DNA of 11,508 bases from Colivicinus sp022776215 (lineage in GTDB: Bacteria; Bacillota_I; Bacilli_A; Erysipelotrichales; Erysipelotrichaceae): contig JALFIR010000054.1 in the NCBI GenBank assembly GCA_022776215.1, positions 1 to 11,508 of the forward strand, given 5' to 3'. The notes under the pieces are model-generated. The model did no database searches, had not been told where the DNA came from, and was given only the letters and a program-made list of their open reading frames with translations. Made by a program: the position numbers and the translations under genes. Of the stretch, positions 1 through 6,507 are shown piece by piece (the first letter of the stretch is position 1; each line of letters opens with the position of its first letter).

Positions 1-92
1 CAATTAAATATTCACATATTAGAAGAGCCGTGTGCTAGAAAATGGCAAGCACGGTTCCGTGAGGGGTAATCTCGACATTACCTAATCAAAAT
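1..92 (+). mobile_element. 3' end of a group II intron (domains V and VI), partial
   Basis: Positions 25-57 fold into a textbook group II intron domain V. GAGCCGTGT pairs with GCACGGTTC (nine base pairs including G-U wobbles), there is a two-base AA bulge at 47-48, then a short upper helix GCTA/TGGC closed by a GAAAA loop. The catalytic triad reads AGC (26-28), as in IIA/IIB introns. Domain VI follows: GGTAAT (65-70) pairs with ATTACC (77-82) around the loop CTCGAC. The intron body and any reverse transcriptase/maturase gene lie to the left, outside the window. The right boundary is uncertain. It could fall near 86-92, or at 139 after CCTACTCGAC, which looks like a usual intron 3' terminus. 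Domain V is secure; the exact end is inference. Confidence 0.85.
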
Positions 93-113
93 AAAAGTAA
101 AGAAAGTAAAGAG

Positions 114-146
114 AAAGGAGTGTCGAGTGCCTACTCGACTACGAAG
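114..146 (+). promoter_or_regulatory. Shine-Dalgarno plus hairpin spacer before the nucleoside kinase start
   Basis: AAAGGAG (114-120) is the only good ribosome binding site near the gene, but it ends 26 bases before ATG 147. The gap holds a perfect six-base-pair hairpin, GTCGAG (122-127) and CTCGAC (134-139) around TGCCTA. If the hairpin folds, the effective spacing falls to about 8 bases, which is ideal. GTG 120 overlaps the GGAG itself and cannot be served by it. The fold is seen in the sequence; its role is inferred. Confidence 0.55.
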
Positions 147-1808
147 ATGATTAAAATTGAAATTTATTACGGAAAAGAAATCCTTGATACAGTAAGTGTC
201 AATGAAAATACAAGTATGCTAGAGCTTCTACCTAACTATAGAAGTAAATTAACATATCCTGTTTATGCATGTAAAGTTGATAATATGTATCGTGCATTAA
301 GCCATAAACTTAATCACGATTCTAAGGTTGAATTATTAGACATTAAAAGCCAAGCTACTTGGCTAATCTATCAAAATAGCTTAGTGCTTTTATATATCAA
401 GGCAGTACATGATGTCTTAGGCAAAAATGTTAAGGTATCTATCAACAATTCTTTAAACAAAGGCTTATATACCGATATTAAAGTTGATGTAAATGAGAAA
501 CAAGTAGCTGAGATAGAAAATAGAATGCGTCAATTAGTTGCCTTAGATCTTCCTATTAAGAAAGAATATATGTCCAAGGAAAAGGCAATGGAATTAACCA
601 AGACTCATAAGCTACAAGACACTTATGACTTACTTTCATCAATTACTAATATAGGTGATGTCGAAATCTATTCACTAGATGATGAAATTGATATTTTCTA
701 TGGTCTAATGGTACCATCAACATCTTTCTTAAGCCTGTTTGAACTAAGATATTATAAGAATGCAGTACTCTTAAGATATCCGCACCCTAGTGATCCACTA
801 TCAATTCCTGAATATAGTGACCAAGTATTGTTGTATGAAGCATTCAAGGAAGCAACTCATTGGGGTAAACTAATGGGTATTAATTATTGTAGTGACTTAA
901 ATAAGAAGATAATTAATAACGAGACTAAGGATATCTTCCTTATGCAAGAAGCTTTACATGAAAAAAGAATTGCTCAAATAGCTGATGAAATAAACAAGAG
1001 AAAAGCTCATGTAGTCTTAATATGTGGTCCAAGTAGTAGTGGTAAGACAACTTTTGCGAATAGACTCATCATTCAATTAAGAGTATTAGGACTAAAAACA
1101 CTATACTTAGGAACTGATGATTATTTTGTAGAATGGAATGAAAAGCCAGTTGATGAAAATGGTGAATTAGATTTAGAATCAATCAAGGCAGTAGATACAG
1201 ACTTGTTCTTATCTAATCTAAAAGACTTATTGTCAGGTAAAGAAGTAGACCTACCAACTTATGACTTTATCAATAACACCAAGATATTTGGAAAAAGAAA
1301 AACTAAATTAGCAAAAGATCAAGTTATTGTCATTGAAGGTATCCATACTCTAAATCCGATTCTTACACAAGGAATTGATGATAAAGATAAATACAAGATT
1401 TATATTTCGCCACTTACCCCAGTTGGTATTGATTCTCATAATAAAATATCAACCACTGATGCTAGAATGCTTAGAAGAATCGTAAGAGACCATCAATTTA
1501 GAGGCAGAACAATTAAACAAGCACTTAATGAATGGCCTAAGGTAAGAGAAGGAGAAGAAAAGAACATCTTCCCAAATACCAATCAAGCAGATGTCTTCTT
1601 TAATTCAAACTGTATCTATGAACTATCAGTATTAAAGAAATATGCAGAAAGCTTATTTAAGGAAGTTACAAGAGATGAACCTGAATACGGGGAAGCTCAA
1701 AGAATGTTATCTTTCTTAAGATTTATCGATTCTATTGAAGATGATGATCAAATCGTTAATAATTCAATCATAAGAGAATTCATTGGTGGTTCTATATTAG
1801 TTAAATAA
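147..1808 (+). CDS. Nucleoside kinase, long uridine kinase-like protein with N-terminal TGS-like region
   Basis: This is a 553-residue protein of the long Bacillota nucleoside kinase type (uridine kinase/phosphoribulokinase superfamily), predicted cytosolic and phosphorylating a nucleoside with ATP or GTP; the true substrate is not known from sequence. Residues about 1-70 look like a TGS-type beta-grasp domain. Residues about 75-270 resemble the second additional domain of threonyl-tRNA synthetase, though without an obvious intact HxxxH motif. The C-terminal kinase domain starts with the Walker A GPSSSGKT (294-301), followed by DDYF (324-327), YDF (372-374) and EGIH (397-400), all typical of uridine kinases. 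I prefer ATG 147 over the in-frame GTG 120, because the GTG overlaps its own Shine-Dalgarno and the nine extra residues are encoded by the intron-like hairpin. The gene sits directly behind the group II intron end and finishes in a terminator. Confidence 0.85.
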   Translation: MIKIEIYYGKEILDTVSVNENTSMLELLPNYRSKLTYPVYACKVDNMYRALSHKLNHDSKVELLDIKSQATWLIYQNSLVLLYIKAVHDVLGKNVKVSINNSLNKGLYTDIKVDVNEKQVAEIENRMRQLVALDLPIKKEYMSKEKAMELTKTHKLQDTYDLLSSITNIGDVEIYSLDDEIDIFYGLMVPSTSFLSLFELRYYKNAVLLRYPHPSDPLSIPEYSDQVLLYEAFKEATHWGKLMGINYCSDLNKKIINNETKDIFLMQEALHEKRIAQIADEINKRKAHVVLICGPSSSGKTTFANRLIIQLRVLGLKTLYLGTDDYFVEWNEKPVDENGELDLESIKAVDTDLFLSNLKDLLSGKEVDLPTYDFINNTKIFGKRKTKLAKDQVIVIEGIHTLNPILTQGIDDKDKYKIYISPLTPVGIDSHNKISTTDARMLRRIVRDHQFRGRTIKQALNEWPKVREGEEKNIFPNTNQADVFFNSNCIYELSVLKKYAESLFKEVTRDEPEYGEAQRMLSFLRFIDSIEDDDQIVNNSIIREFIGGSILVK

Positions 1809-1835
1809 GGTATCGCAATTGCGATACCTTATATT
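1807..1835. terminator. Bidirectional terminator between convergent genes
   Basis: AAGGTATCGC (1807-1816) and its exact complement GCGATACCTT (1821-1830) flank the central AATT, giving a perfect inverted repeat that is followed by ATATTTT on the plus strand. The symmetry and the convergent genes on both sides suggest that it ends the kinase transcript and the dehydrogenase transcript. Confidence 0.8.
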
Positions 1836-2864
1836 TTAATCTTTGTGTTCAATCACAATCTTACATTCATCATTTGAACCAGATGTAAACAACTTTTCAA
1901 AAGCTTTTTGAACATCTTCAGCATCAGCAGGAATTACTGAAGTAATAGTTGACATGAAGACGTCTTGATTATTCTTAATCAATTCAAAAGCATGTTTATA
2001 GTCTTCCCAAGAGAAATATAAACCAGTTCTAATTGAACCTTCTTTTAAGAACAAAGGAATAGTTGAGAATTTTGCCTCCATAGCATGCATACCTAATACA
2101 ACAATAGTTACACCACTGCTTCCTAAAGAAATTAATTCATCATAATTATCTACACCAACACAGTCGATAATATGCTTAAAGCCGCCAACAGGCATTAATT
2201 CCTTTAATTTCTTTTCATAATCAGGATCTTTTACGCTTAAGCACTTATCTACAAAATCAAACTTATTACAGAAAGCTACTCTTGATTCACTTCTTCCTGT
2301 CATAATTACCTTACCAGCACCTAATAATTTTGCACATAAAGCAGCATAAATACCAATTGGACCATTACCAGAAACTAGAACATCTTCACCATTTTTAATA
2401 TTTAAATACTCAACACCATGTAAAGAAACAGCAACTGGTTCACAAATTGAACCTAAAATAATAGGCATATCTTCTGGCATTCTAATTACATAGTCACCAC
2501 GAACTCTTACATATTCCCCATAAGCACCCGGAGCAGATACACCTGGGTTTTCAGCCATCATTTGAGCACATAATTGTTCTTGACCATTCTTGCAAAATTC
2601 ACATTCACCACAAGAATTGAATTCAGCAGCACAGACTTTTTCACCCTTTTTAAAATCATACTCTCCTGGATCCTCGATATAACCTGAGAATTCATGACCT
2701 AAGGTAAAATCATCTCCACCTGCTAAACCAGTCCAAAATGAATTATCAGAACCACAAATAGCACAATTCTTTACTTTAATAGTAACCCACTTGCCACCAG
2801 CTTCAGGCATAGGCTTTTCAGCATTGGCAAAACTACGATAACCATTAACGATAACACTTTTCAT
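1836..2864 (-). CDS. Zinc-dependent medium-chain alcohol/polyol dehydrogenase
   Basis: The 342-residue protein has the full layout of the zinc medium-chain dehydrogenase family, which oxidises alcohols, polyols or sugar phosphates with NAD(P). The catalytic zinc ligands are Cys37 (in CGSD), His57-Glu58 (GHEFSG) and probably Glu142 (CEP). The structural zinc is held by Cys85, Cys88, Cys91 and Cys99. The Rossmann fold follows with GNGPIG at 166-171. Length is normal. The ATG has an AGAGG site 8 bases upstream. The layout resembles sorbitol dehydrogenase and galactitol-1-phosphate 5-dehydrogenase. The latter makes tagatose-6-phosphate, the same intermediate produced by AgaS further along the window, so a link is possible but not shown. 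The gene appears monocistronic, with terminators on both sides. The substrate is unknown. Confidence 0.85.
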   Translation of the reverse strand: MKSVIVNGYRSFANAEKPMPEAGGKWVTIKVKNCAICGSDNSFWTGLAGGDDFTLGHEFSGYIEDPGEYDFKKGEKVCAAEFNSCGECEFCKNGQEQLCAQMMAENPGVSAPGAYGEYVRVRGDYVIRMPEDMPIILGSICEPVAVSLHGVEYLNIKNGEDVLVSGNGPIGIYAALCAKLLGAGKVIMTGRSESRVAFCNKFDFVDKCLSVKDPDYEKKLKELMPVGGFKHIIDCVGVDNYDELISLGSSGVTIVVLGMHAMEAKFSTIPLFLKEGSIRTGLYFSWEDYKHAFELIKNNQDVFMSTITSVIPADAEDVQKAFEKLFTSGSNDECKIVIEHKD

Positions 2865-2998
2865 ACCATAACCTCTTTTCTAAAATTAATTTTACTTCTA
2901 AGATAAACGTATTATGATGAATTTTTCATATGAATTTATGTGAGAATACAACTTTCACTATTAGCTTATTCAATTTATTCTTATAAATTAATACATAA

Positions 2999-3045
2999 TA
3001 AAACATGACTGACACTTATAACAATAAGTTCGCAGTCATGTTTTA
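2999..3045 (-). terminator. Intrinsic terminator after the 82-residue membrane protein
   Basis: TAAAACATGACTG (2999-3011) pairs with CAGTCATGTTTTA (3033-3045) over thirteen base pairs, and an inner CTTAT/ATAAG helix lies within. On the minus strand the stem runs into TTTTATTATG. It lies 13 bases after the stop of the gene at 3059. Confidence 0.75.
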
Positions 3046-3058
3046 CTTCGATAACTAA

Positions 3059-3307
3059 TTAAGTAGGACTATTATCTTTGTCTATTTTATCAATCTTATA
3101 ATAAGAATACAATATAGCTATAGTAACCAAAACAATTATAAAGTGTTTATAGTTAAAGACTAAATCATTAATTAAATTAATACAATGAACAAGATATAAC
3201 AAGCCATATGAAATAACAAGTATTAATTTCAAATAATGTGGTTTTTTGAGATAAAACATAGTTAGTAAAATTAACATACTTGAATAACCAATTAAGTTTA
3301 AATACAT
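3059..3307 (-). CDS. Small three-helix membrane protein, unknown function
   Basis: I do not recognise this 82-residue protein. It is almost wholly hydrophobic, with likely membrane helices at about 3-20, 25-45 and 54-70, a basic loop KKPHYLK between the first two, and a charged tail KIDKIDKDNSPT that is probably cytoplasmic. The start is well supported: GAGGAG lies six bases before ATG. A consensus -10 (TATAAT, 3354-3359 on the minus strand) lies upstream, beside a (TA)9 tract, and a strong terminator lies downstream, so it is probably its own transcription unit. No motif suggests an enzyme or a toxin. Confidence 0.65.
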   Translation of the reverse strand: MYLNLIGYSSMLILLTMFYLKKPHYLKLILVISYGLLYLVHCINLINDLVFNYKHFIIVLVTIAILYSYYKIDKIDKDNSPT

Positions 3308-3330
3308 GTAGTACTCCTCGTCTTTTGTAA

Positions 3331-3359
3331 TATATATATATATATATACTTTAATTATA
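3331..3359 (-). promoter_or_regulatory. Candidate promoter with (TA)9 tract upstream of the 82-residue gene
   Basis: Reading on the minus strand, a consensus TATAAT occupies 3359-3354 and is followed by nine TA units (3348-3331) before the GAGGAG ribosome binding site. No good -35 is visible. The TA tract would fall at and just after the transcription start, or could itself act as overlapping -10 elements. Confidence 0.4.
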
Positions 3360-3399
3360 CAAAAAAGTTAATACCACCATAAATAATACTTAATACATT

Positions 3400-3423
3400 A
3401 AAAAAGCATCACCGCAGTGACAC
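3400..3423 (-). terminator. Intrinsic terminator after the membrane-anchored helical protein
   Basis: On the minus strand GTGTCAC pairs with GTGATGC (two G-U wobbles) around a TGCG loop, followed directly by six T residues. It starts right after the stop codon at 3424. Confidence 0.75.
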
Positions 3424-4038
3424 TTATTTCTTGTTTAATTCATCAAATTGTTTTAAATGTTCCTTAGATAATTTTTCATATTTCAAGGCATTTTCCTTAT
3501 CATTCTTATTCTTATACATTAAAGAAATTAAGAATTCATTAACACCTCTATTTACAGGCTCAATATATTCAAGCTCTTCAATCATTTCATCTAAGTACTT
3601 ATAGCCCTTAGCTACATAAATATCATAAGATTTATCAATTTCATTAACGATTTGATCGTTCTTTAATTCATGAACCTTATCTTTCCAAATACCACACTTC
3701 TTATAGCTCTTAACAGAAAGATAATAGTTATAAGCTTGAGTATAAATCTTTTCCTTATCAGCTTCAGAAAGCTTAATCTTAGAGAACTTCTCCAATAATC
3801 TATCTATTTCATTAACATCATTTCTTATCATGGCCTCATTTAGTCTAATAGAATCTAGATAAGCGGCTGGAAAAAGGAACTGTGTAGTTTTCTTACTTAA
3901 TATAGCATTAAATTCATTATGATCATTTGTTTCAATAGCAATAACAATTTCGTGCGAAATCTTTTTCTTGAAAATCGCGATACCAACTGCGATAGCAATC
4001 GCAATTACAACAACAATAGCAACAATAGTATATTTCAT
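3424..4038 (-). CDS. Membrane-anchored helical (possibly TPR-like) protein, unknown function
   Basis: I do not recognise this 204-residue protein. It begins with a single hydrophobic helix (about residues 4-23) followed by KKK, which by the positive-inside rule places the rest in the cytoplasm. The remainder is charged and predicted all-helical, with paired helices of the tetratricopeptide style (for example residues about 80-110 and the C-terminal stretch), which would suit a protein-protein contact role. The frame is open to 4077, but the upstream part lies inside a terminator hairpin. ATG 4038 has a TGAGGTC site at good spacing, so I chose it. There is no room for a normal promoter between the upstream terminator and this start, so it may be expressed by readthrough from the PTS operon. 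Confidence 0.65.
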   Translation of the reverse strand: MKYTIVAIVVVIAIAIAVGIAIFKKKISHEIVIAIETNDHNEFNAILSKKTTQFLFPAAYLDSIRLNEAMIRNDVNEIDRLLEKFSKIKLSEADKEKIYTQAYNYYLSVKSYKKCGIWKDKVHELKNDQIVNEIDKSYDIYVAKGYKYLDEMIEELEYIEPVNRGVNEFLISLMYKNKNDKENALKYEKLSKEHLKQFDELNKK

Positions 4039-4054
4039 ATAGACCTCATTTTTT

Positions 4055-4083
4055 GAAAAGAGTGTGTGAATAATCACACACTC
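4055..4083 (-). terminator. Terminator of the agaVWE operon
   Basis: GAGTGTGTGA (4060-4069) and TCACACACTC (4074-4083) form a perfect ten-base-pair stem with a four-base loop. On the minus strand it is followed by TTTTC. It lies about 40 bases past the agaE stop. The short T-run suggests incomplete termination. Confidence 0.75.
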
Positions 4084-4124
4084 TGTAGTTTTTCGGAAAG
4101 AAAGTGCTTAAACACTTAACTTTT

Positions 4125-4991
4125 TTAGAAAGCGTGCCAAGGTACATGGACAAGTGCCTTATAGTCACCACCCCAGATACCGAATACACAACCAACGATA
4201 CCGATAACTAATAATAGACCGATACACTTAGTTGCACTCCAACCTTTTTTCTTGATTAGAGAGTAGCACATTAATGTTAATAACAATGGGATTAATTGAG
4301 GTAATACACCATTTAATAAGTTTTGAATATCAATTGGAGAATCACCGTTTGGAATAACCATACCCAATGAAGTAGCACCATAGTTACAAGTTAAAGCGCC
4401 AACTACGAATACACCTAGCATAGAAGCTGCATGAGTGAATTCAGTAGCGTGAGCAGTTAATGTAGTAACTGCAGAAGTACCTAAGTTATATGACCAGTTC
4501 ATTAACCAGATACGTAAAGCCATTTGAACACCAAATAGGATTACAAAGTATAGGATTGGACCAACAATACTACCGTTAATAGCCATGTTAGCTGTAATAC
4601 CAGCAGTAATAGGTACTAGTGTGAACCAGAATAGAGCATCACCGATACCACCTAAAGGACCAGCACAAGCAACTCTAACAGCACGAATTGTGTTGATATC
4701 AGTCTTGTTTTGTTCTAGAGATAGAACGATACCACATACTAGAGTAACTAGGAATGGGTGAGTGTTGATGAATTCTAGGTTATGACCCATAGAAGTAGCT
4801 AAGTCTTCTTTGTTTGTATGAATCTTTTCTAGACCTGGAAGAATAGTCCAGCACCAACCACCAGCTTGCATTCTTTCATAGTTGAATGAAGCTTGTAACA
4901 TACAAGATCTCCAAGCAATACTATTTAAAGTCTTTTTATCTAAGGCCTCTGCAGGCTTTAAATCCTTATATTGAGTTGCATTAGATGCCAT
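4125..4991 (-). CDS. agaE: PTS system, mannose family, IID subunit (N-acetylgalactosamine type)
   Basis: This 288-residue protein is the IID membrane subunit of a mannose-family phosphotransferase transporter. With IIC it forms the sugar channel. Family landmarks are WRSCMLQASFNYERMQAGG (27-45), NLEFINTHP (71-79) and GPLGGIGDALFW (111-122), and the C-terminal half contains several hydrophobic helices. The wording of these motifs is closest to what I recall of AgaE, rather than ManZ. The N-terminal 25 residues are polar and cytoplasmic. The start overlaps the end of the IIC gene by 11 bases, and its Shine-Dalgarno AAGGAGG lies within the IIC coding sequence, which points to translational coupling. 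The specificity for GalNAc or galactosamine is inferred from similarity and from agaS nearby. Confidence 0.88.
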   Translation of the reverse strand: MASNATQYKDLKPAEALDKKTLNSIAWRSCMLQASFNYERMQAGGWCWTILPGLEKIHTNKEDLATSMGHNLEFINTHPFLVTLVCGIVLSLEQNKTDINTIRAVRVACAGPLGGIGDALFWFTLVPITAGITANMAINGSIVGPILYFVILFGVQMALRIWLMNWSYNLGTSAVTTLTAHATEFTHAASMLGVFVVGALTCNYGATSLGMVIPNGDSPIDIQNLLNGVLPQLIPLLLTLMCYSLIKKKGWSATKCIGLLLVIGIVGCVFGIWGGDYKALVHVPWHAF

Positions 4992-5763
4992 CAGAAGAAC
5001 CTCCTTGTCCTAATTTAATATTTGTATTGTAGTCGTATAAAGCGATTGCAACACCTACGAATGCTACTAAGATTAAAGTTGCACCAGCAGTTGCTTCTAC
5101 GTTACCGAATAATGCAGCAGCTGCGAAACCAGCGAAGTAGATACCCCACATATCGTTTGCTAACATAATCTTTAATAATACAGCGAAACCGACATATCTC
5201 ATCATACCACCAGCAGCAGAGAAACCACCCATTAACCAGCTAGCGTTTTCAGATAATTGTTGTAATGGACCAGCTAAAGCAGTACCACCAACATAAGCAA
5301 TAACAGCAATAATTGCGAATAAAGTACCAAGTAAGCACATAGAGATTAAGTTTACTTGAGTAATGCCTGCAGGATTGCAATCTTCAGCAGCCTTATCAGC
5401 CTTAGCCATAACACCTGACATTGCAGTAAATACAAGAGTTACAACGTATTGACCGAATAAAGAGAAGATGATAGCTGTACCTAAAGCAGTATTAACATCC
5501 ATACCAGCCTTAGTAGCGAAAATCATAGATACAACGGCACCAACTACTGAGTTAGGAGGCTGAGCACCACCAACTGGCATGTTACCGATCATCATAAGTT
5601 CATAAGTACCACCAACAGCTAAACCAGTCTTAACATCGCCTAAGATAAGGCCGATGATAGGACAAGCAACCATTGGACGATATAGTACTTCAGTAAGTGA
5701 GAATTGGTCAATTGCAAAAATGAATGTTGCAACAGCCAATAATACGATTTGAATTACGTTCAT
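4981..5763 (-). CDS. agaW: PTS system, mannose family, IIC subunit (N-acetylgalactosamine type)
   Basis: The 260-residue IIC subunit forms the membrane permease core together with IID. It is strongly hydrophobic from residue 3 onwards and has the IIC signatures LGDVKTGLAVGGTYEL (41-56) and GNMPVGGAQPPN (60-71). The short acidic tail ending in DGI resembles the end of AgaW. The start ATG is preceded by AAAGGA, 18 bases after the IIB stop. The glycine-rich C-terminus (GQGGSSDG) is partly dictated by the ribosome binding site of the next gene, which lies in the same bases. It is the second gene of agaV-agaW-agaE. Confidence 0.88.
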   Translation of the reverse strand: MNVIQIVLLAVATFIFAIDQFSLTEVLYRPMVACPIIGLILGDVKTGLAVGGTYELMMIGNMPVGGAQPPNSVVGAVVSMIFATKAGMDVNTALGTAIIFSLFGQYVVTLVFTAMSGVMAKADKAAEDCNPAGITQVNLISMCLLGTLFAIIAVIAYVGGTALAGPLQQLSENASWLMGGFSAAGGMMRYVGFAVLLKIMLANDMWGIYFAGFAAAALFGNVEATAGATLILVAFVGVAIALYDYNTNIKLGQGGSSDGI

Positions 5764-5781
5764 GTTTGTTTCCTTTCAAAA

Positions 5782-6258
5782 TTATTTGAATAGTTTGTTA
5801 ACGTCTTCCCTAGCAATTGAAGGAGTTCTTTGAATATATAGTTCTACTCCTAATTCTTGTAGACGTTTGAATGCTGCAACGTCAGTATCATCAACAGCAA
5901 CAGAAGTAGCAACTTGACGCTTACCTTCTGACATATGCATGTTACCGATGTTTACAGACTTAATAGGAACTCCACCTTCAACTAAAGCTAATACATCTTC
6001 TGGAGTTTCGCAAATAATAGCGATATGTTGAGAATCTGCAGCTTTGTTAATGATGGCACAAGTTTTTTCAATAGTGAAAAATCTTGGTTGTGCTTGAGCA
6101 GGACAAGCCATCTTCATTAAGCTTTGACGCATTGCATCATTTGCAACAGCATCGTTAGCAACTAGTAGTAAGTTTGCACCTACTGAACTTGTCCATTGAG
6201 TTGCAACCTGTCCATGAATTAGACGGTTGTCAATTCTTGTCAATACGATGTTTGGCAT
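5782..6258 (-). CDS. agaV: PTS system, mannose/sorbose family, IIB subunit (N-acetylgalactosamine type)
   Basis: The 158-residue cytosolic IIB protein takes phosphate from IIA and gives it to the incoming sugar. The phosphorylated histidine is His15 in DNRLIHGQV. The stretch GANLLLVANDAVAND and the later VNIGNMHMSEGKRQ closely resemble AgaV of enterobacteria. Length is normal for this family, and the start is served by AGAAGGT. It is the promoter-proximal gene of the operon. The leader is about 50 bases if the -10 at 6312-6317 is used. No IIA gene occurs in this operon; it is supplied by the separate agaS-agaF unit. Confidence 0.9.
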   Translation of the reverse strand: MPNIVLTRIDNRLIHGQVATQWTSSVGANLLLVANDAVANDAMRQSLMKMACPAQAQPRFFTIEKTCAIINKAADSQHIAIICETPEDVLALVEGGVPIKSVNIGNMHMSEGKRQVATSVAVDDTDVAAFKRLQELGVELYIQRTPSIAREDVNKLFK

Positions 6259-6311
6259 AAATATTACCTTCTTTCTTCCCGAGGAAACCTAATAATGTCC
6301 CTACGCATTCC

Positions 6312-6317
6312 ATTATA
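6312..6317 (-). promoter_or_regulatory. -10 element of the agaVWE promoter
   Basis: A consensus TATAAT reads on the minus strand at 6317-6312, some 54 bases before the agaV start. At 16-18 bases upstream no TTGACA-like hexamer is present, as expected of a promoter that depends on an activator. Confidence 0.5.
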
Positions 6318-6318
6318 T

Positions 6319-6334
6319 TTGAAATCGTTTACAT
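6319..6334. promoter_or_regulatory. CcpA cre box (catabolite repression operator)
   Basis: TTGAAATCGTTTACAT matches the Gram-positive cre consensus WTGNAARCGNWWWCAW at all but one position (T in place of R). It sits just upstream of the agaV -10, where bound CcpA would block RNA polymerase. Carbon catabolite repression of this operon is therefore likely. Confidence 0.7.
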
Positions 6335-6351
6335 TGGTTTTTCTTTTTTAG

Positions 6352-6459
6352 TTATCATGTTTACTTTTTTAACATAATTTAACATAATTTGGTATTTTTA
6401 ACTAAAATTCTACCATTTTTTGTCTTTTTCACTACTTTTTCTTATCATATTTAGCTTTT
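6352..6459 (+). repeat. Pair of direct repeats in the divergent control region
   Basis: TTATCATGTTTACTTTT (6352-6368) and TTATCATATTTAGCTTTT (6442-6459) differ by one substitution and one inserted base, and start 90 bases apart. They flank the tandem repeat at 6371-6390. AraC-family proteins commonly bind direct repeats, so these are candidate operator sites. AT-richness makes chance similarity possible. Confidence 0.4.
6371..6390 (+). repeat. Tandem 10-bp direct repeat, candidate activator site
   Basis: AACATAATTT occurs twice in perfect tandem. The period of about one helical turn puts both copies on the same DNA face, as AraC-type half-sites often are. It lies about 37 bases upstream of the cre box on the agaV side. 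Confidence 0.45.
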
Positions 6460-6507
6460 CGACAACATTTTAAAGCTAATAAAGACAAATTATTATAAAA
6501 TATAAGT

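Noticed and set aside
120..146. GTG start giving nine extra residues on the nucleoside kinase
   Set aside because: The GTG overlaps the GGAG of the only Shine-Dalgarno, and the residues come from the spacer hairpin.
2926..2935. Palindrome TTCATATGAA upstream of the dehydrogenase gene
   Set aside because: Short AT-rich palindromes are common at this base composition, and no second copy or promoter alignment supports an operator.
4039..4077. Upstream extension of the membrane-anchored protein (extra 13 residues)
   Set aside because: The extension is encoded by the terminator hairpin and has no ribosome binding site, while ATG 4038 has one.
4102..4117. Inverted repeat AAGTG/CACTT just after agaE
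   Set aside because: The stem is only five base pairs, and a much stronger terminator follows on the same transcript.
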